The notes: a model not told the origin generated them from the letters alone. A stretch of 64,000 nucleotides of DNA from an uncultured Prevotellaceae bacterium (GCA_947165485.1 CAMVAP010000004.1:31849-95848); one strand, 5' to 3'. Positions 44,728 to 53,353 are shown, numbered from the stretch's first letter. Program-made: numbers and translations.

Positions 44728-46353
44728 TTACTTCAGGTAGGTGTAGCGGTAGTCGGTGGGCGACACCAGGGTCTCCTTGATCACGCGCGGGATGATCCAG
44801 CGGATCAGGTTGAACTCGCCACCAGCCTTGTCGTTGGTACCGCTGGCACGTGCACCGCCAAAGGGCTGCATACCCACAACGGCACCCGTCGGCTTGTCGT
44901 TGATGTAGAAGTTACCGGCAGCATAGCACAGCTTGTCGGTGAGCTTCTCCACCTCAAGGCGGTCACGGCCCCAAACGGCACCGGTCAGACCATAAGGCGA
45001 GGTCTCATCACACAGCTTCACGGTCTCGTTCACCTTGTCGTCGTCGTAGGGGTAAACCGTCAGCACGGGGCCAAAGATTTCCTCTTCCATCGACTTGAAG
45101 CGGGGATTGGTGGTCTCGATAACGGTGGGCTCAACAAACCAGCCTTTCTTCTTGTCGCACTTGCCACCGATGACAACCTTGGCATCCTCAGCCTCCTTGG
45201 CATAGTCGATATAGGACTTGCACTTGTCAAACGATGCCTCGTCGATCACGGCGTTGATGAAGTTGCCCGGGTCGGTAACGTCGCCCATCTTCACCTCCTT
45301 GCACATGGCCTTGATGTCCTTCAGCACATCGGGCCACAGGCTCTTGGGAATGTACATGCGTGAGGCTGCCGAGCACTTCTGCCCCTGGAACTCAAATGCT
45401 CCGCAGAAGGCTGCCGTAGCCACGGCCTTCTTGTCGGCACTGGGGTGTACAAAGATGAAGTCCTTGCCACCGGTCTCGCCCACGAGACGGGGGTAAGAGA
45501 TATACTTGTCAACGTTCATGCTGGCCTGTTTCCACAGCGTCTTGAAGGTGGCGGTGCTGCCAGTGAAGTGGATGCCGCTGAAGTACTTGCTCTCGGTAGC
45601 TACCTCGCCGATGAGGGCACCGCTGCCGGGCAGGAAGTTGATCACGCCGTCGGGCAGACCGGCTTCCTTGTAGAGCTGCATCAGGTAGTAGTTGCTCAAC
45701 AGGGCTGTGGTCGAGGGTTTCCACAGGGCCACGTTACCCATCAGCACGGGAGTCATGCACAGGTTGCTGGCGATACTCGTGAAGTTAAACGGGGTGACAG
45801 CCAGGATAAAGCCTTCCAGGGGACGGTACTCGGTGTGGTTGAGTTGACCCACACCATCCTTGGGCTGCATACCGTAGATCTTGCTGGCATAGTGCACATT
45901 GTAGCGGAAGAAGTCGATCGTCTCGCAAGCTGAGTCGATTTCGGCCTGATAGATATTCTTGCTCTGACCCAGCATTGTGGCGGCATTCATGATGGGACGA
46001 TACTTGGTGGCAAGCAGCTCGGCCATCTTCATCACGATAGCGGCGCGGGTGGTCCAGGGGGTGCGGCTCCACTCTTTCCATGCCTTCATGGCGGCATCGA
46101 TCGCCATCTTGATTTCTTTCTTGCCCACCTTGTGGTAGGTGGCCAGCACGTGCTTGTGGTCGTGGGGGCAGGTCACTCTGCCCGTGTCACCGGTGCGGAT
46201 TTCTTGACCACCGATGATGATGGGAATGTCCACGACGAGTTTGCTCTGGCGCTCCAGCTCCTGCATGAGGGCTTCACGTTCGGGAGAACCGGGCATATAG
46301 GCCTTCACCGGCTCATTGGCGGGAAGGGGAAAATTGATAACAGCGTTATTCAT
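44728..46353 (-). CDS. pruA: L-glutamate gamma-semialdehyde dehydrogenase
   Basis: The 541-residue aldehyde dehydrogenase has NFTSIASN near 207, VGETGGKDF near 289 (catalytic Glu), FQGQKCSAASR near 320 (nucleophile Cys) and EEIFGPVLTVY near 424. These fit the stand-alone class of 1-pyrroline-5-carboxylate dehydrogenases, which make glutamate from glutamate semialdehyde with NAD+. It follows rocD on the same strand with a 140-nt gap, so ornithine is probably catabolised to glutamate by the pair. The AT-rich leader has two near-identical CTAAAAACTCAAAA units. Confidence 0.94.
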   Translation of the reverse strand: MNNAVINFPLPANEPVKAYMPGSPEREALMQELERQSKLVVDIPIIIGGQEIRTGDTGRVTCPHDHKHVLATYHKVGKKEIKMAIDAAMKAWKEWSRTPWTTRAAIVMKMAELLATKYRPIMNAATMLGQSKNIYQAEIDSACETIDFFRYNVHYASKIYGMQPKDGVGQLNHTEYRPLEGFILAVTPFNFTSIASNLCMTPVLMGNVALWKPSTTALLSNYYLMQLYKEAGLPDGVINFLPGSGALIGEVATESKYFSGIHFTGSTATFKTLWKQASMNVDKYISYPRLVGETGGKDFIFVHPSADKKAVATAAFCGAFEFQGQKCSAASRMYIPKSLWPDVLKDIKAMCKEVKMGDVTDPGNFINAVIDEASFDKCKSYIDYAKEAEDAKVVIGGKCDKKKGWFVEPTVIETTNPRFKSMEEEIFGPVLTVYPYDDDKVNETVKLCDETSPYGLTGAVWGRDRLEVEKLTDKLCYAAGNFYINDKPTGAVVGMQPFGGARASGTNDKAGGEFNLIRWIIPRVIKETLVSPTDYRYTYLK

Positions 46354-46410
46354 TATTTTGAGTTTTTTAGTTTTGAGTTTTTAGTTTTTTTAAGTTGGGT
46401 TGGAATCGTT

Positions 46411-46443
46411 AATTTAGAGCATCGATCAAGTGAGCTCTAAATT
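46411..46443 (-). promoter_or_regulatory. Intercistronic hairpin 2 between rocD and pruA
   Basis: AATTTAGAGC and GCTCTAAATT form a perfect 10-bp stem with a 13-nt loop. On the minus strand, A/T-rich sequence follows. It could attenuate read-through into pruA or protect the rocD 3' end. Confidence 0.5.
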
Positions 46444-46450
46444 TTAAACA

Positions 46451-46485
46451 TCAAGCACCGCAAGTCCACGACTCGCGATGCTTGA
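46451..46485 (-). terminator. Hairpin immediately after rocD
   Basis: TCAAGCACCGC and GCGATGCTTGA form a stem of about ten pairs with one mismatch, beginning 9 nt after the rocD stop. It is a probable partial terminator. Confidence 0.55.
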
Positions 46486-46493
46486 ATGATGAT

Positions 46494-47774
46494 TTATCCG
46501 AACATCTGCTCGAAGGTCTTCTTGATGATGGCGATAGCCTCCATGAGTTCCTCCTTGGTGATGCACAAGGGGGGAGCGAAGCGGATGATGTGGTCATGGG
46601 TGGGCTTGGCCAGCAGACCATTGTCACGCAGCTTGAGGCAGATGTCCCAAGCGGTCTTGCCCTCGACAGGCTTGGTCACGATGGCGTTCAGCAGGCCGCG
46701 ACCGCGCACCTGTACGATAAACGGTGAGTTGATCTTCTCGATTTCCTCGCGGAAGATCTTACCCATCTTCTCGGCGTTCTGGACCAGTTTCTCGTCTTTC
46801 ACCACCTTGAGGGCCTCAACGGCAACGCGGGCAGCCAGGGGGAAACCGCCAAAGGTCGATCCGTGCTCACCGGGCTTCACGTTGAGCATGATGTCATCAT
46901 CGGCCAGACATGCCGATACGGGCAGCACACCGCCACCTAGGGCCTTGCCCAGGATCACGATGTCGGGACGGATGCCGTCATGATCGCTGCACAACATCTT
47001 ACCTGTGCGGGCAATACCAGTCTGCACCTCATCGGCAATAAACAGCACGTTGTGCTCGTGACACATGTCGAAGCATTTCTTCAGGTAGCCGTCATCGGGA
47101 ACGAATACACCAGCCTCACCCTGGATGGGCTCAGCGATAAAGGCGGCAACCTCATCACCGTATTTGTCAAGCGCTTGCTTCAGCGCCTCGGGATCATTAT
47201 AGGGAATGCGGATGAAACCAGGGGTCAGCGGGCCGTAGTTGGCATAGCTGTCCGGGTCGTTGCTCATGGTGATGACGGTCACGGTGCGACCATGGAAGTT
47301 GCCCTCGCAGCAGATGATCTTCACCTTGTCGTTGTCGATACCTTTCTTGACAACACCCCAGCGGCGAGCCAGTTTCAAGGCGGTCTCAACGCCCTCGGCA
47401 CCAGTATTCATGGGCAACACCTTGTCATAGCCAAAGTAGGAGTGCATGAACTTCTCATACTCGCAGAAGGCCTCATTGTAGAATGCGCGAGAGGTCAGAC
47501 ACAGCTTGTTGGTCTGATCCTTCAAGGCCTTGACAATGCGGGGATGGCAATGGCCCTGGTTGACAGCCGAGTAGGCCGACAGGAAGTCAAAGTACTTCTT
47601 GCCTTCAACGTCCCACACATAGATGCCTTTACCCTTCTTCAACACAACGGGCAGTGGATGGTAGTTGTGAGCGCCGTAACGCTCTTCCATTGCGATGTAA
47701 CTCTTGGTTTTTGCGCCCAGGGGATTGGGCTTGCTCATGTCCTTCTTAGCTGTTTTAGCTGTCGGTTTCTTCAT
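46494..47774 (-). CDS. rocD: Ornithine aminotransferase
   Basis: The 426-residue class III PLP aminotransferase has [16 protein letters not shown] near 119, [19 protein letters not shown] near 154, [14 protein letters not shown] near 247 and [15 protein letters not shown] near 275, where Lys is the Schiff base. It transfers the delta-amino group of ornithine to 2-oxoglutarate, making glutamate semialdehyde, the substrate of the next gene. The N-terminus has a Lys/Thr-rich extension; ATG at 47738 ([10 protein letters not shown]) would remove 12 residues and fits the usual length better. Confidence 0.93.
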   Translation of the reverse strand: MKKPTAKTAKKDMSKPNPLGAKTKSYIAMEERYGAHNYHPLPVVLKKGKGIYVWDVEGKKYFDFLSAYSAVNQGHCHPRIVKALKDQTNKLCLTSRAFYNEAFCEYEKFMHSYFGYDKVLPMNTGAEGVETALKLARRWGVVKKGIDNDKVKIICCEGNFHGRTVTVITMSNDPDSYANYGPLTPGFIRIPYNDPEALKQALDKYGDEVAAFIAEPIQGEAGVFVPDDGYLKKCFDMCHEHNVLFIADEVQTGIARTGKMLCSDHDGIRPDIVILGKALGGGVLPVSACLADDDIMLNVKPGEHGSTFGGFPLAARVAVEALKVVKDEKLVQNAEKMGKIFREEIEKINSPFIVQVRGRGLLNAIVTKPVEGKTAWDICLKLRDNGLLAKPTHDHIIRFAPPLCITKEELMEAIAIIKKTFEQMFG

Positions 47775-47827
47775 TGGTTAAGTGGAATTGTTATTAAATG
47801 GTTAATGTTAAAGTGAAATTTCTGGTT

Positions 47828-47836
47828 GCAAATATA
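47828..47836 (-). promoter_or_regulatory. rocD promoter -7 element
   Basis: TATATTTGC on the minus strand, about 54 nt upstream of the rocD start, matches the -7 consensus; no -33 TTTG is evident. Confidence 0.55.
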
Positions 47837-47929
47837 ATTTATAAATATGAAATCTGTAACAGTTTCACATTATTTAACGCACACGAGTTTTCAACATTTA
47901 TCATGACTTGGCCAGCATCTATAAAAAGG

Positions 47930-47956
47930 CCGCCCTGCTGGTATTGTGCAGGGCGG
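47930..47956 (-). terminator. Rho-independent terminator of the RNase G gene
   Basis: CCGCCCTGC and GCAGGGCGG form a 9-bp GC-rich stem with a 9-nt loop; on the minus strand it is followed by a run of five T after GGCC. It lies about 54 nt after the RNase G stop. Confidence 0.85.
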
Positions 47957-48009
47957 TCGTGATGTCTGTTACAGGATGATGGGGCTTGTCGTGAGAGACA
48001 AGGATGTCG

Positions 48010-49656
48010 TCAGTCCTTATTATCGTCGTCATTGTCGGCAGTGCGGTGCTTGGAGCGGCGTTCTTTCTTGCTCGTCTCGCTACTGCTGGTGTCTTTTTCC
48101 TCTTTAAGGTCGATTTCGTTACGGTCTTTGTCGATGACCTTGTACTCAAGGTAGTTGAGCGACTGGTCGGGCAGGATGCGGAATTTGCGCTTGAACTCCC
48201 TGCGCCATTTCCAGTATTCACTCATGATGCCTTTCTTGAGATAGGCATCGACAAACGGATGGACATACATAATGAAGTTGTTCACGTTCAACGTGTTGAC
48301 AAGGTAATCAACCTTGTCTTTCAACTTGTCGGTAAAAAGCAGCGACGGTTGCACTTCGCCTGTTCCTCCACAGGAAGGACAGGTCTCGGCTGTGGCGATA
48401 TCCATCGCGGGGCGTACACGCTGGCGGGTTATCTGCATCAAGCCAAACTTGCTCAATGGCAGGATGTTGTGGCGTGCACGGTCTTTCTGCATCACTTCGC
48501 GCATGTGCTGATACAATTCCTGGCGATGCTCGGCCTTGGCCATGTCGATGAAGTCAATCACGATAATGCCGCCCATGTCGCGCAGGCGCAATTGCCTGGC
48601 AATCTCGTCGGCAGCCAGCAGGTTCACGTTCAGCGCGTTGCTCTCCTGGTCGGTACTGGTGCGAGAACGGTTGCCTGAGTTCACGTCTATCACGTGAAGG
48701 GCTTCGGTACTTTCTACGATTATGTATGCGCCCGACTTAAAGGATACCGTCTTCCCAAACGAGGACTTGATCTGCTTGGTGATCCCAAATTTGTCAAAGA
48801 TAGGCGTGTCTTCGCTATAAAGTTTGACGATATCGCTGCGATCGGGGGCTATCAGGTTCACATAGTCATGAATCTGGTCAAACACATCGGCGTTATTGAC
48901 CTGGATGCTCTCAAAGTCGGGATTAAAGATGTCCCGGATCTCACCGACGGCACGGCTTTCTTCCTCATACACGAGTGAGGGCGGTGTTGCTTGTTGCACC
49001 TTGGCAATCGCATCGTCCCATGCTTTGAGCAGCGTTTTGAGCTCGGCGTTGAGCTCGGCAGCGCGCTTGTTTTCAGCCGATGTGCGCACGATGATCCCAA
49101 AGTTCTTGGGCTTCATGCTCTCGATGAGCCGGCGCAATCGGGTCTTCTCGGCGTGATCCTTAATCTTTTGTGACACCGAGATGCGGTCATTAAAGGGGGT
49201 GAGCACCAGGAATCGTCCCGTAAAGGTGATTTCGGTCGTCAGGCGTGGACCCTTGGTCGAAATGGGTTCCTTAGCGATCTGCACCAGTAGCTCTTGACCC
49301 TGTGTGAGCACGTCGCTCACTGTGCCATGCTTGTTGGTATCGGCCTGGTTCTTGACCTTGCTGATGCTCGTTGGCCGCTTGTTGGGATTGTCGCGTACCG
49401 TCTGGATGTATTGAGAAAAAGTGTTGAATTGTGAACCCAAATCAAGGTAATGAAGGAATGCGTCCTTGGAGTGTCCCACGTTGACAAACGCGGCATTCAG
49501 TCCTGGCATCAGCTTCTTCACCTTGGCAAGGTAGAGGTTGCCCACTGCATAGGAGGCGTCTCTTGTCTCCCGTTGCAATGACACGAGGCGGCCATCTTCG
49601 AGCAGCGCCGTCGTCATGTCCTTGGGCGTGACGTCAACTACTAGTTCACTTCTCAT
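48010..49656 (-). CDS. rng: Ribonuclease E/G family protein
   Basis: The 548-residue protein has an S1-type N-terminal domain (about 37-130; VGNLYLAKVKKLMPGLNAAF), the catalytic DNase I-like region with IDVNSGNRS near 310 and GGIIVIDFIDM near 343, whose Asp residues bind metal, and the CPSCGGTGEV Zn-link near 419. It processes rRNA precursors and starts mRNA decay. The C-terminal tail (about 520-548) is charged and disordered-looking, without a long RNase E scaffold, so the RNase G name fits. Upstream is a structured leader of 360 nt. Confidence 0.93.
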   Translation of the reverse strand: MRSELVVDVTPKDMTTALLEDGRLVSLQRETRDASYAVGNLYLAKVKKLMPGLNAAFVNVGHSKDAFLHYLDLGSQFNTFSQYIQTVRDNPNKRPTSISKVKNQADTNKHGTVSDVLTQGQELLVQIAKEPISTKGPRLTTEITFTGRFLVLTPFNDRISVSQKIKDHAEKTRLRRLIESMKPKNFGIIVRTSAENKRAAELNAELKTLLKAWDDAIAKVQQATPPSLVYEEESRAVGEIRDIFNPDFESIQVNNADVFDQIHDYVNLIAPDRSDIVKLYSEDTPIFDKFGITKQIKSSFGKTVSFKSGAYIIVESTEALHVIDVNSGNRSRTSTDQESNALNVNLLAADEIARQLRLRDMGGIIVIDFIDMAKAEHRQELYQHMREVMQKDRARHNILPLSKFGLMQITRQRVRPAMDIATAETCPSCGGTGEVQPSLLFTDKLKDKVDYLVNTLNVNNFIMYVHPFVDAYLKKGIMSEYWKWRREFKRKFRILPDQSLNYLEYKVIDKDRNEIDLKEEKDTSSSETSKKERRSKHRTADNDDDNKD

Positions 49657-50016
49657 CGCAGTTGGTGTGGGTGAAATACATTTATTAATAAAGGTTAGTA
49701 TATATTATTAGTGATAGAGTAACAATATATGGCACCTGTTCACGCCGCCTTTTCTCTTGGCGTGTCCCGCTGGACACATGGCTGGCGCTGGTGCGAGGGT
49801 GGTGGTGGGTCGTGACCGGCACTCTCTGGTCGGGAATTGGTGGGAGAGCTGTGAGAGAGTGTGATGCCCGGTGCTTAAATAAGTCAGGAACAAACCAATT
49901 GACGTGACAAGACCCTGATGGCAGTGCTGCAAGAGCTTTTACCAGATGTCTAGTCGTGCGTGCCAATTCGTTTGTTCCTGCTATTTCACAGTCGTCATAG
50001 TGTTGACTACACGCAA
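49657..50016 (-). promoter_or_regulatory. Structured leader upstream of the RNase G gene
   Basis: This 360-nt stretch has no convincing gene. An inverted repeat brackets 49885-49980: CAGGAACAAACCAATT pairs with AATTCGTTTGTTCCTG with one mismatch, enclosing about 63 nt with smaller stems such as GCAGTGCTGC. Because the small ribosomal peptide, this leader and rng are codirectional on the minus strand, it is probably a 5' untranslated region of rng. Enterobacterial RNase E controls its own mRNA through a structured leader; whether this one does so is inference. Confidence 0.5.
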
Positions 50017-50109
50017 TTACTTCTTGTTTTTATGACGGTTCTTGCGCAGTCTTTTTTTACGCTTGTGCGTTGCCATCTTGTGGCCTTTACGTTTCTTTCC
50101 GTTTGGCAT
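50017..50109 (-). CDS. Tiny basic ribosome-associated peptide, COX24/AURKAIP1-like
   Basis: The 30-residue peptide begins MPNGKKRKGHKMATHKRKKR and ends RHKNKK, with about half Lys/Arg. This matches the short COX24/AURKAIP1-domain proteins annotated in Bacteroidota, related to the small ribosomal proteins that contact rRNA. It lies on the minus strand between HU (58-nt gap) and the RNase G gene. It is too short for many gene finders. The ATG and TAA are clear. Confidence 0.85.
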   Translation of the reverse strand: MPNGKKRKGHKMATHKRKKRLRKNRHKNKK

Positions 50110-50167
50110 AGTCGTAAAATGTTAGTGATTATTTATATATATAATGTAAAGTATATGGGTTAGGCAA

Positions 50168-50440
50168 TTACTTAACTTGCTCCATGAACACCTTAGCAGG
50201 CTTGAAGGCCGGAATCTTGTGCTCCGGGATAATGATAACGGTGTTCTTGCTGATGTTGCGGGCAGTCTTCTGCGAACGGGTCTTTACGATAAAGCTACCG
50301 AATCCACGCAGGTAAACATTCTCGCCATTGGCCAGAGAATCCTTAACGATGTCCATAAACTTCTCAACGGTTTCCAGAACCGATGCCTTGTCAATGCCGG
50401 TGGAGCTAGCAATCTCTCTAACGATTTCTGCTTTAGTCAT
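50168..50440 (-). CDS. HU-family DNA-binding protein
   Basis: The 90-residue protein has TKAEIVREIASSTGIDKASV, ENVYLRGFGSFIVKTR near 40-56 and the extended arm ARNISKNTVIIIPEHKIPAFKP, the form of HU used by Bacteroidota. It binds and bends DNA as a dimer and organises the nucleoid. The single gene is followed by the ribosomal peptide and RNase G genes on the same strand, the usual Bacteroidales order. It is very probably essential and highly expressed. Confidence 0.93.
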   Translation of the reverse strand: MTKAEIVREIASSTGIDKASVLETVEKFMDIVKDSLANGENVYLRGFGSFIVKTRSQKTARNISKNTVIIIPEHKIPAFKPAKVFMEQVK

Positions 50441-50589
50441 TGTATTTCTTAATTTAATGTTTAGTTAAATATTTAATAAAAATTATTCATATTTAATCGC
50501 TTGACCGACAACGGGTTGAATCTTTCTTCTGCCGTGGAGACAACAAACAAAAAGCGCCCAAAAATGAGCCCCTTATCGATTTTGCGACT

Positions 50590-50598
50590 GCAAATATC
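50590..50598 (-). promoter_or_regulatory. Possible HU promoter
   Basis: GATATTTGC on the minus strand is one base off the TAnnTTTGC form, 150 nt upstream of the HU start, implying a long leader. The 306-nt gap between HU and the SufT-like gene holds this, the plus-strand element at 50730, A/T-rich sequence and no gene. Confidence 0.4.
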
Positions 50599-50729
50599 GC
50601 ACTTTTTTTCCAATTAAGCGCTAATATTCAGCAATTTTTATGATTTTTTTTTGATTTCGCCCTTTTTGATGTAACCTCGTTGTATTTCACCCTTGTTGTC
50701 TGATTCTTGGTGATTTGAGACTTTTTGTT

Positions 50730-50738
50730 TAATTTTGC
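50730..50738 (+). promoter_or_regulatory. Promoter of the SufT-like gene
   Basis: TAATTTTGC matches the Bacteroidota -7 element and is only 8 nt before the ATG at 50747, so the leader must be very short or absent. Confidence 0.6.
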
Positions 50739-50746
50739 ACCCAGTT

Positions 50747-51067
50747 ATGGAACAAGAACAGAAATTGAAAATCGAGGAAGACATCATCAAGATGTTGAAA
50801 ACGGTCTATGACCCTGAGTTGCCCGTTGATGTGTATAGCCTGGGACTGATCTACAAGATCGACCTGGCCGACGATGGACATGTGGATATCGACATGACAC
50901 TCACGGCACCCAATTGCCCCATCGCCGACTTTATCTTTGAAGACGTCAGGCAAAAGGTGGAAAGTGTTGATGGCGTCACCAGTGCCACCGTCAACCTGGT
51001 GTTTGAACCCGAGTGGGATCCCCGCATGATGACCGACGAGGCCAAGCTGGAGCTCGGCATGATGTAA
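50747..51067 (+). CDS. MIP18/DUF59-family Fe-S assembly protein
   Basis: The 106-residue protein has VYDPELPVDVYSLGLIYKI near 20-38 and MTLTAPNCPIADFI near 52, the conserved DPE and Cys positions of the SufT/MIP18 family. Such proteins help mature Fe-S proteins in the cytoplasm. ATG 50747 is chosen; TTG 50735 would start inside the promoter element. It is a stand-alone gene 107 nt upstream of the lpxH-like gene. Confidence 0.88.
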   Translation: MEQEQKLKIEEDIIKMLKTVYDPELPVDVYSLGLIYKIDLADDGHVDIDMTLTAPNCPIADFIFEDVRQKVESVDGVTSATVNLVFEPEWDPRMMTDEAKLELGMM

Positions 51068-51174
51068 AACGTGTCAGGCGACGGATACTCCCCGCCAGTA
51101 TTGGGGGCAACGTGTGCTACGGCCCTGCCGTGGCCACAGCCCCAGCGACAATAACCAATAACTAGAGCGCAATC

Positions 51175-51939
51175 ATGGCCGGCAAGAACATCTATTTCAT
51201 ATCAGACCTGCACCTGGGTGCCAGCTACATGGCCGACGGCATCGAGCGTGAGCGCCGGGTGTGTCGTTTCCTCGACTCGATCAAGGACGATGCCGCCCAG
51301 CTCTTCCTGCTCGGTGACATCCTGGATTACTGGTATGAGTACAAGTATGTGGTGCCACGTGGCTACATCCGTTTCCTGGGCAAGCTGGCCGAGCTGTCCG
51401 ATGCCGGTGTCAAGCTCACGTGGGTCGTGGGCAACCACGATGTGTGGCTGTTCGATTACCTGCGTGACCAGTTAAACATGACAGTGCTCACGGGCCACAC
51501 CGTTGTCGAGGCCGCGGGCAAGCGCATCCTCATCTCCCATGGCGACGACGTGGGAGTCCAGCCCGCCATGTACCGCTTCACCCGCTGGTGCTTCCACAAC
51601 AAGGTGTGCCAGTGGCTCTACGCGGCTATCCATCCCCGCTGGACCTATCCCATTGCCACGGGCTGGTCGAGTGAAAACCGCACCCGCCGTGATCCACAAG
51701 AGCAAGTGGCGATCTCTGAGCGTGCCGCTGCTCACCTGATGGAGTTCTCCCGCGACTACCACCGTCAGCATCCCGATGTCGATGCCTTTGTCTATGGCCA
51801 CATCCACATCGCCCGCCTCAACGAGGCCAGCGACGGAGTGCCACCCGTCATCTTTCTCGGCGAGTGGATATCCTTGGACTCCTACGCCATTCTCACACCC
51901 GATGGCACGTTCACGCTGCGATTCTACCGTAAAGAGTGA
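51175..51939 (+). CDS. lpxH: UDP-2,3-diacylglucosamine diphosphatase
   Basis: The 254-residue calcineurin-like phosphoesterase has FISDLHLGASY near 5, LLGDILDYWYEYKY near 41, VVGNHDVWLF near 83, LISHGDDVG near 119 and VYGHIHIARL near 201, the full metal-binding set of LpxH. It cleaves UDP-2,3-diacylglucosamine to lipid X in lipid A synthesis at the inner membrane. The WYEYKY segment and length fit the Bacteroidota form. The related phosphoesterases LpxI and LpxG lack this arrangement. Confidence 0.91.
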   Translation: MAGKNIYFISDLHLGASYMADGIERERRVCRFLDSIKDDAAQLFLLGDILDYWYEYKYVVPRGYIRFLGKLAELSDAGVKLTWVVGNHDVWLFDYLRDQLNMTVLTGHTVVEAAGKRILISHGDDVGVQPAMYRFTRWCFHNKVCQWLYAAIHPRWTYPIATGWSSENRTRRDPQEQVAISERAAAHLMEFSRDYHRQHPDVDAFVYGHIHIARLNEASDGVPPVIFLGEWISLDSYAILTPDGTFTLRFYRKE

Positions 51940-52004
51940 TTTTTTTTGAAAACGATTGCATTATTGATTTTCAATGGAATAAATCGTGATTAGAAGACTT
52001 TTTT

Positions 52005-52035
52005 GAAAAAATATGTTTTAAAACATACTTTTTTT
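52005..52035 (+). terminator. AT-rich terminator after lpxH
   Basis: TATGTTTTAAAACATA at 52012-52027 is a perfect 16-bp palindrome flanked by an A run and a T run, so the stem can extend. It lies about 65 nt after the lpxH stop. Confidence 0.6.
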
Positions 52036-52123
52036 GTGCTCATGGTTCAAAAAATGGCCCTAATTTTGTGCCATAAACCTGAAACAATCTTTTTTACCTT
52101 AGAAATTTTGCCTATTTGAAACC

Positions 52124-52163
52124 TAAAAAGGAATTTTAAGCCAAGGCTTAAGGTTCCTTTTTA
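52124..52163 (+). promoter_or_regulatory. Strong hairpin in the SUMF1-gene upstream region
   Basis: TAAAAAGGAA and TTCCTTTTTA enclose TTAAGCC-AA-GGCTTAA, a 17-pair hairpin interrupted by a TT/GG mismatch and followed by TAAATTTTT. It resembles an intrinsic terminator with no transcript of its own. It lies 54 nt upstream of the -7 element. The 336-nt gap contains no other gene. Confidence 0.55.
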
Positions 52164-52216
52164 AATTTTTATACAATATGTTTTGAATTCTACATGCCGT
52201 TGCCGTAAAATTGTAG

Positions 52217-52225
52217 TACCTTTGC
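52217..52225 (+). promoter_or_regulatory. Promoter of the SUMF1-domain gene
   Basis: TACCTTTGC matches the -7 consensus, 51 nt upstream of the ATG at 52276. Confidence 0.65.
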
Positions 52226-52275
52226 CGTGATTTTTGATTTAATCGCATATTTAAACCATCAAATTTAAGTATCAA

Positions 52276-53211
52276 ATGAAAAAGATTGTACATCCTTGTG
52301 TTTTGTTACTGTGCTTGTTTGCTATGTTTGCTGCTCCGTTCCAGGCGGTGGCCGACGATAACTATAAGCGTGGTGATACCGATGGGGATGACCAGGTGAC
52401 GATTAATGATGTATCGGTGTTAGTAGATTATCTCTTGAGCGGTGAATGGCCCAGTGCGCCAGAGCCCGGGGAGAAGCCCGAGGTGAAGTGCTATGATATC
52501 TTTGACATGGTGTCTTTCAAGATGGTCAAGGTCAAGGGCGGCACGTTTACCATGGGAGCGACCAACGAGCAAGACACCTGTGCGCTCGACAACGATAGGC
52601 CCGCTCATGAGGTGACATTATCCGATTATTGGATCGGTGAATTTGAGGTTACCCAGGAAATGTGGGTCGCCCTGATGATGGAAAACCCCAGCTGGCATTC
52701 CAAACGCAATGGCTTTGTTGAGGACTTGCGGCGTCCTGTCGAGAAGGTCTCCTGGGATGATTGTCAAAGTTTCATCGCTGGCCTAAATTCAGTCCTGGGC
52801 ACCAACTTCCGCCTGCCCACCGAGGCTGAGTGGGAATTTGCTGCGCGTGGCGGCAACAAGAGCAAGGGCTACCTGTATGCCGGCAGCAACAATGTTGACG
52901 AGGTGGCTTGGTATAATTTGACTGACGTCAATGGTGAATACTTCTCGACACAAACCGTTCGCACCAAACAGCCTAACGAGTTGGGCCTTTATGACATGAG
53001 CGGCAATGTGATGGAGTGGTGCCAGGATTGGTACAAGCCTTACACTGGCGAGGCCCAGACTAACCCGACGGGCCCCGTTTATGGCACTGACCATGTTTAT
53101 CGCGGCGGTGGCTGGACGACAGGTGCCGACAAATGCCGTGTTACTTACCGCTATGGTTCCAGCAGCAAGGCCAATGGCATCGGATTCAGGCTGGCCATGT
53201 CTGCCGAATAA
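52276..53211 (+). CDS. Secreted SUMF1/FGE-fold protein with N-terminal dockerin-like unit
   Basis: The 311-residue protein has a signal peptide (about 1-27), one dockerin-like unit RGDTDGDDQVTINDVSVLVD near 33-52 with DYLLSGEW, then a formylglycine-generating-enzyme-fold domain: MVKVKGGTFTMGAT near 84, GEFEVTQEMW near 117, FRLPTEAEWEFAARGG near 176, MSGNVMEWCQDWY near 237, YRGGGW and GIGFRLA at the end. The paired active-site Cys of true FGE is not evident, so sulfatase activation is doubtful. The dockerin-like unit sits at the N-terminus, opposite to the other dockerin genes here. Confidence 0.84.
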   Translation: MKKIVHPCVLLLCLFAMFAAPFQAVADDNYKRGDTDGDDQVTINDVSVLVDYLLSGEWPSAPEPGEKPEVKCYDIFDMVSFKMVKVKGGTFTMGATNEQDTCALDNDRPAHEVTLSDYWIGEFEVTQEMWVALMMENPSWHSKRNGFVEDLRRPVEKVSWDDCQSFIAGLNSVLGTNFRLPTEAEWEFAARGGNKSKGYLYAGSNNVDEVAWYNLTDVNGEYFSTQTVRTKQPNELGLYDMSGNVMEWCQDWYKPYTGEAQTNPTGPVYGTDHVYRGGGWTTGADKCRVTYRYGSSSKANGIGFRLAMSAE

Positions 53212-53304
53212 CCGCAGCGCGCCATCCATACGATTGACACAATAAATAGTTAACTCCATGATTTTGCAGCCAATCTTGCCGCAAAATATAGGGGTGAAGG
53301 TTTT

Positions 53305-53337
53305 TTTGGAATTTTTCGCGGTTTTCATTACCTTTGC
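53305..53337 (+). promoter_or_regulatory. Promoter of ispD-recG
   Basis: TTTG at 53305-53308 and TACCTTTGC at 53329-53337, 20 bp apart, match the Bacteroidota promoter consensus. The ispD start follows 17 nt later. Confidence 0.75.
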
Positions 53338-53353
53338 CGTTTCAAAACAATTG

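Noticed and set aside
49685..49966. Minus-strand frame in the RNase G leader
   Set aside because: His/Arg/Thr-rich, no promoter at a sensible distance and overlaps the inverted repeat; better explained as untranslated leader.
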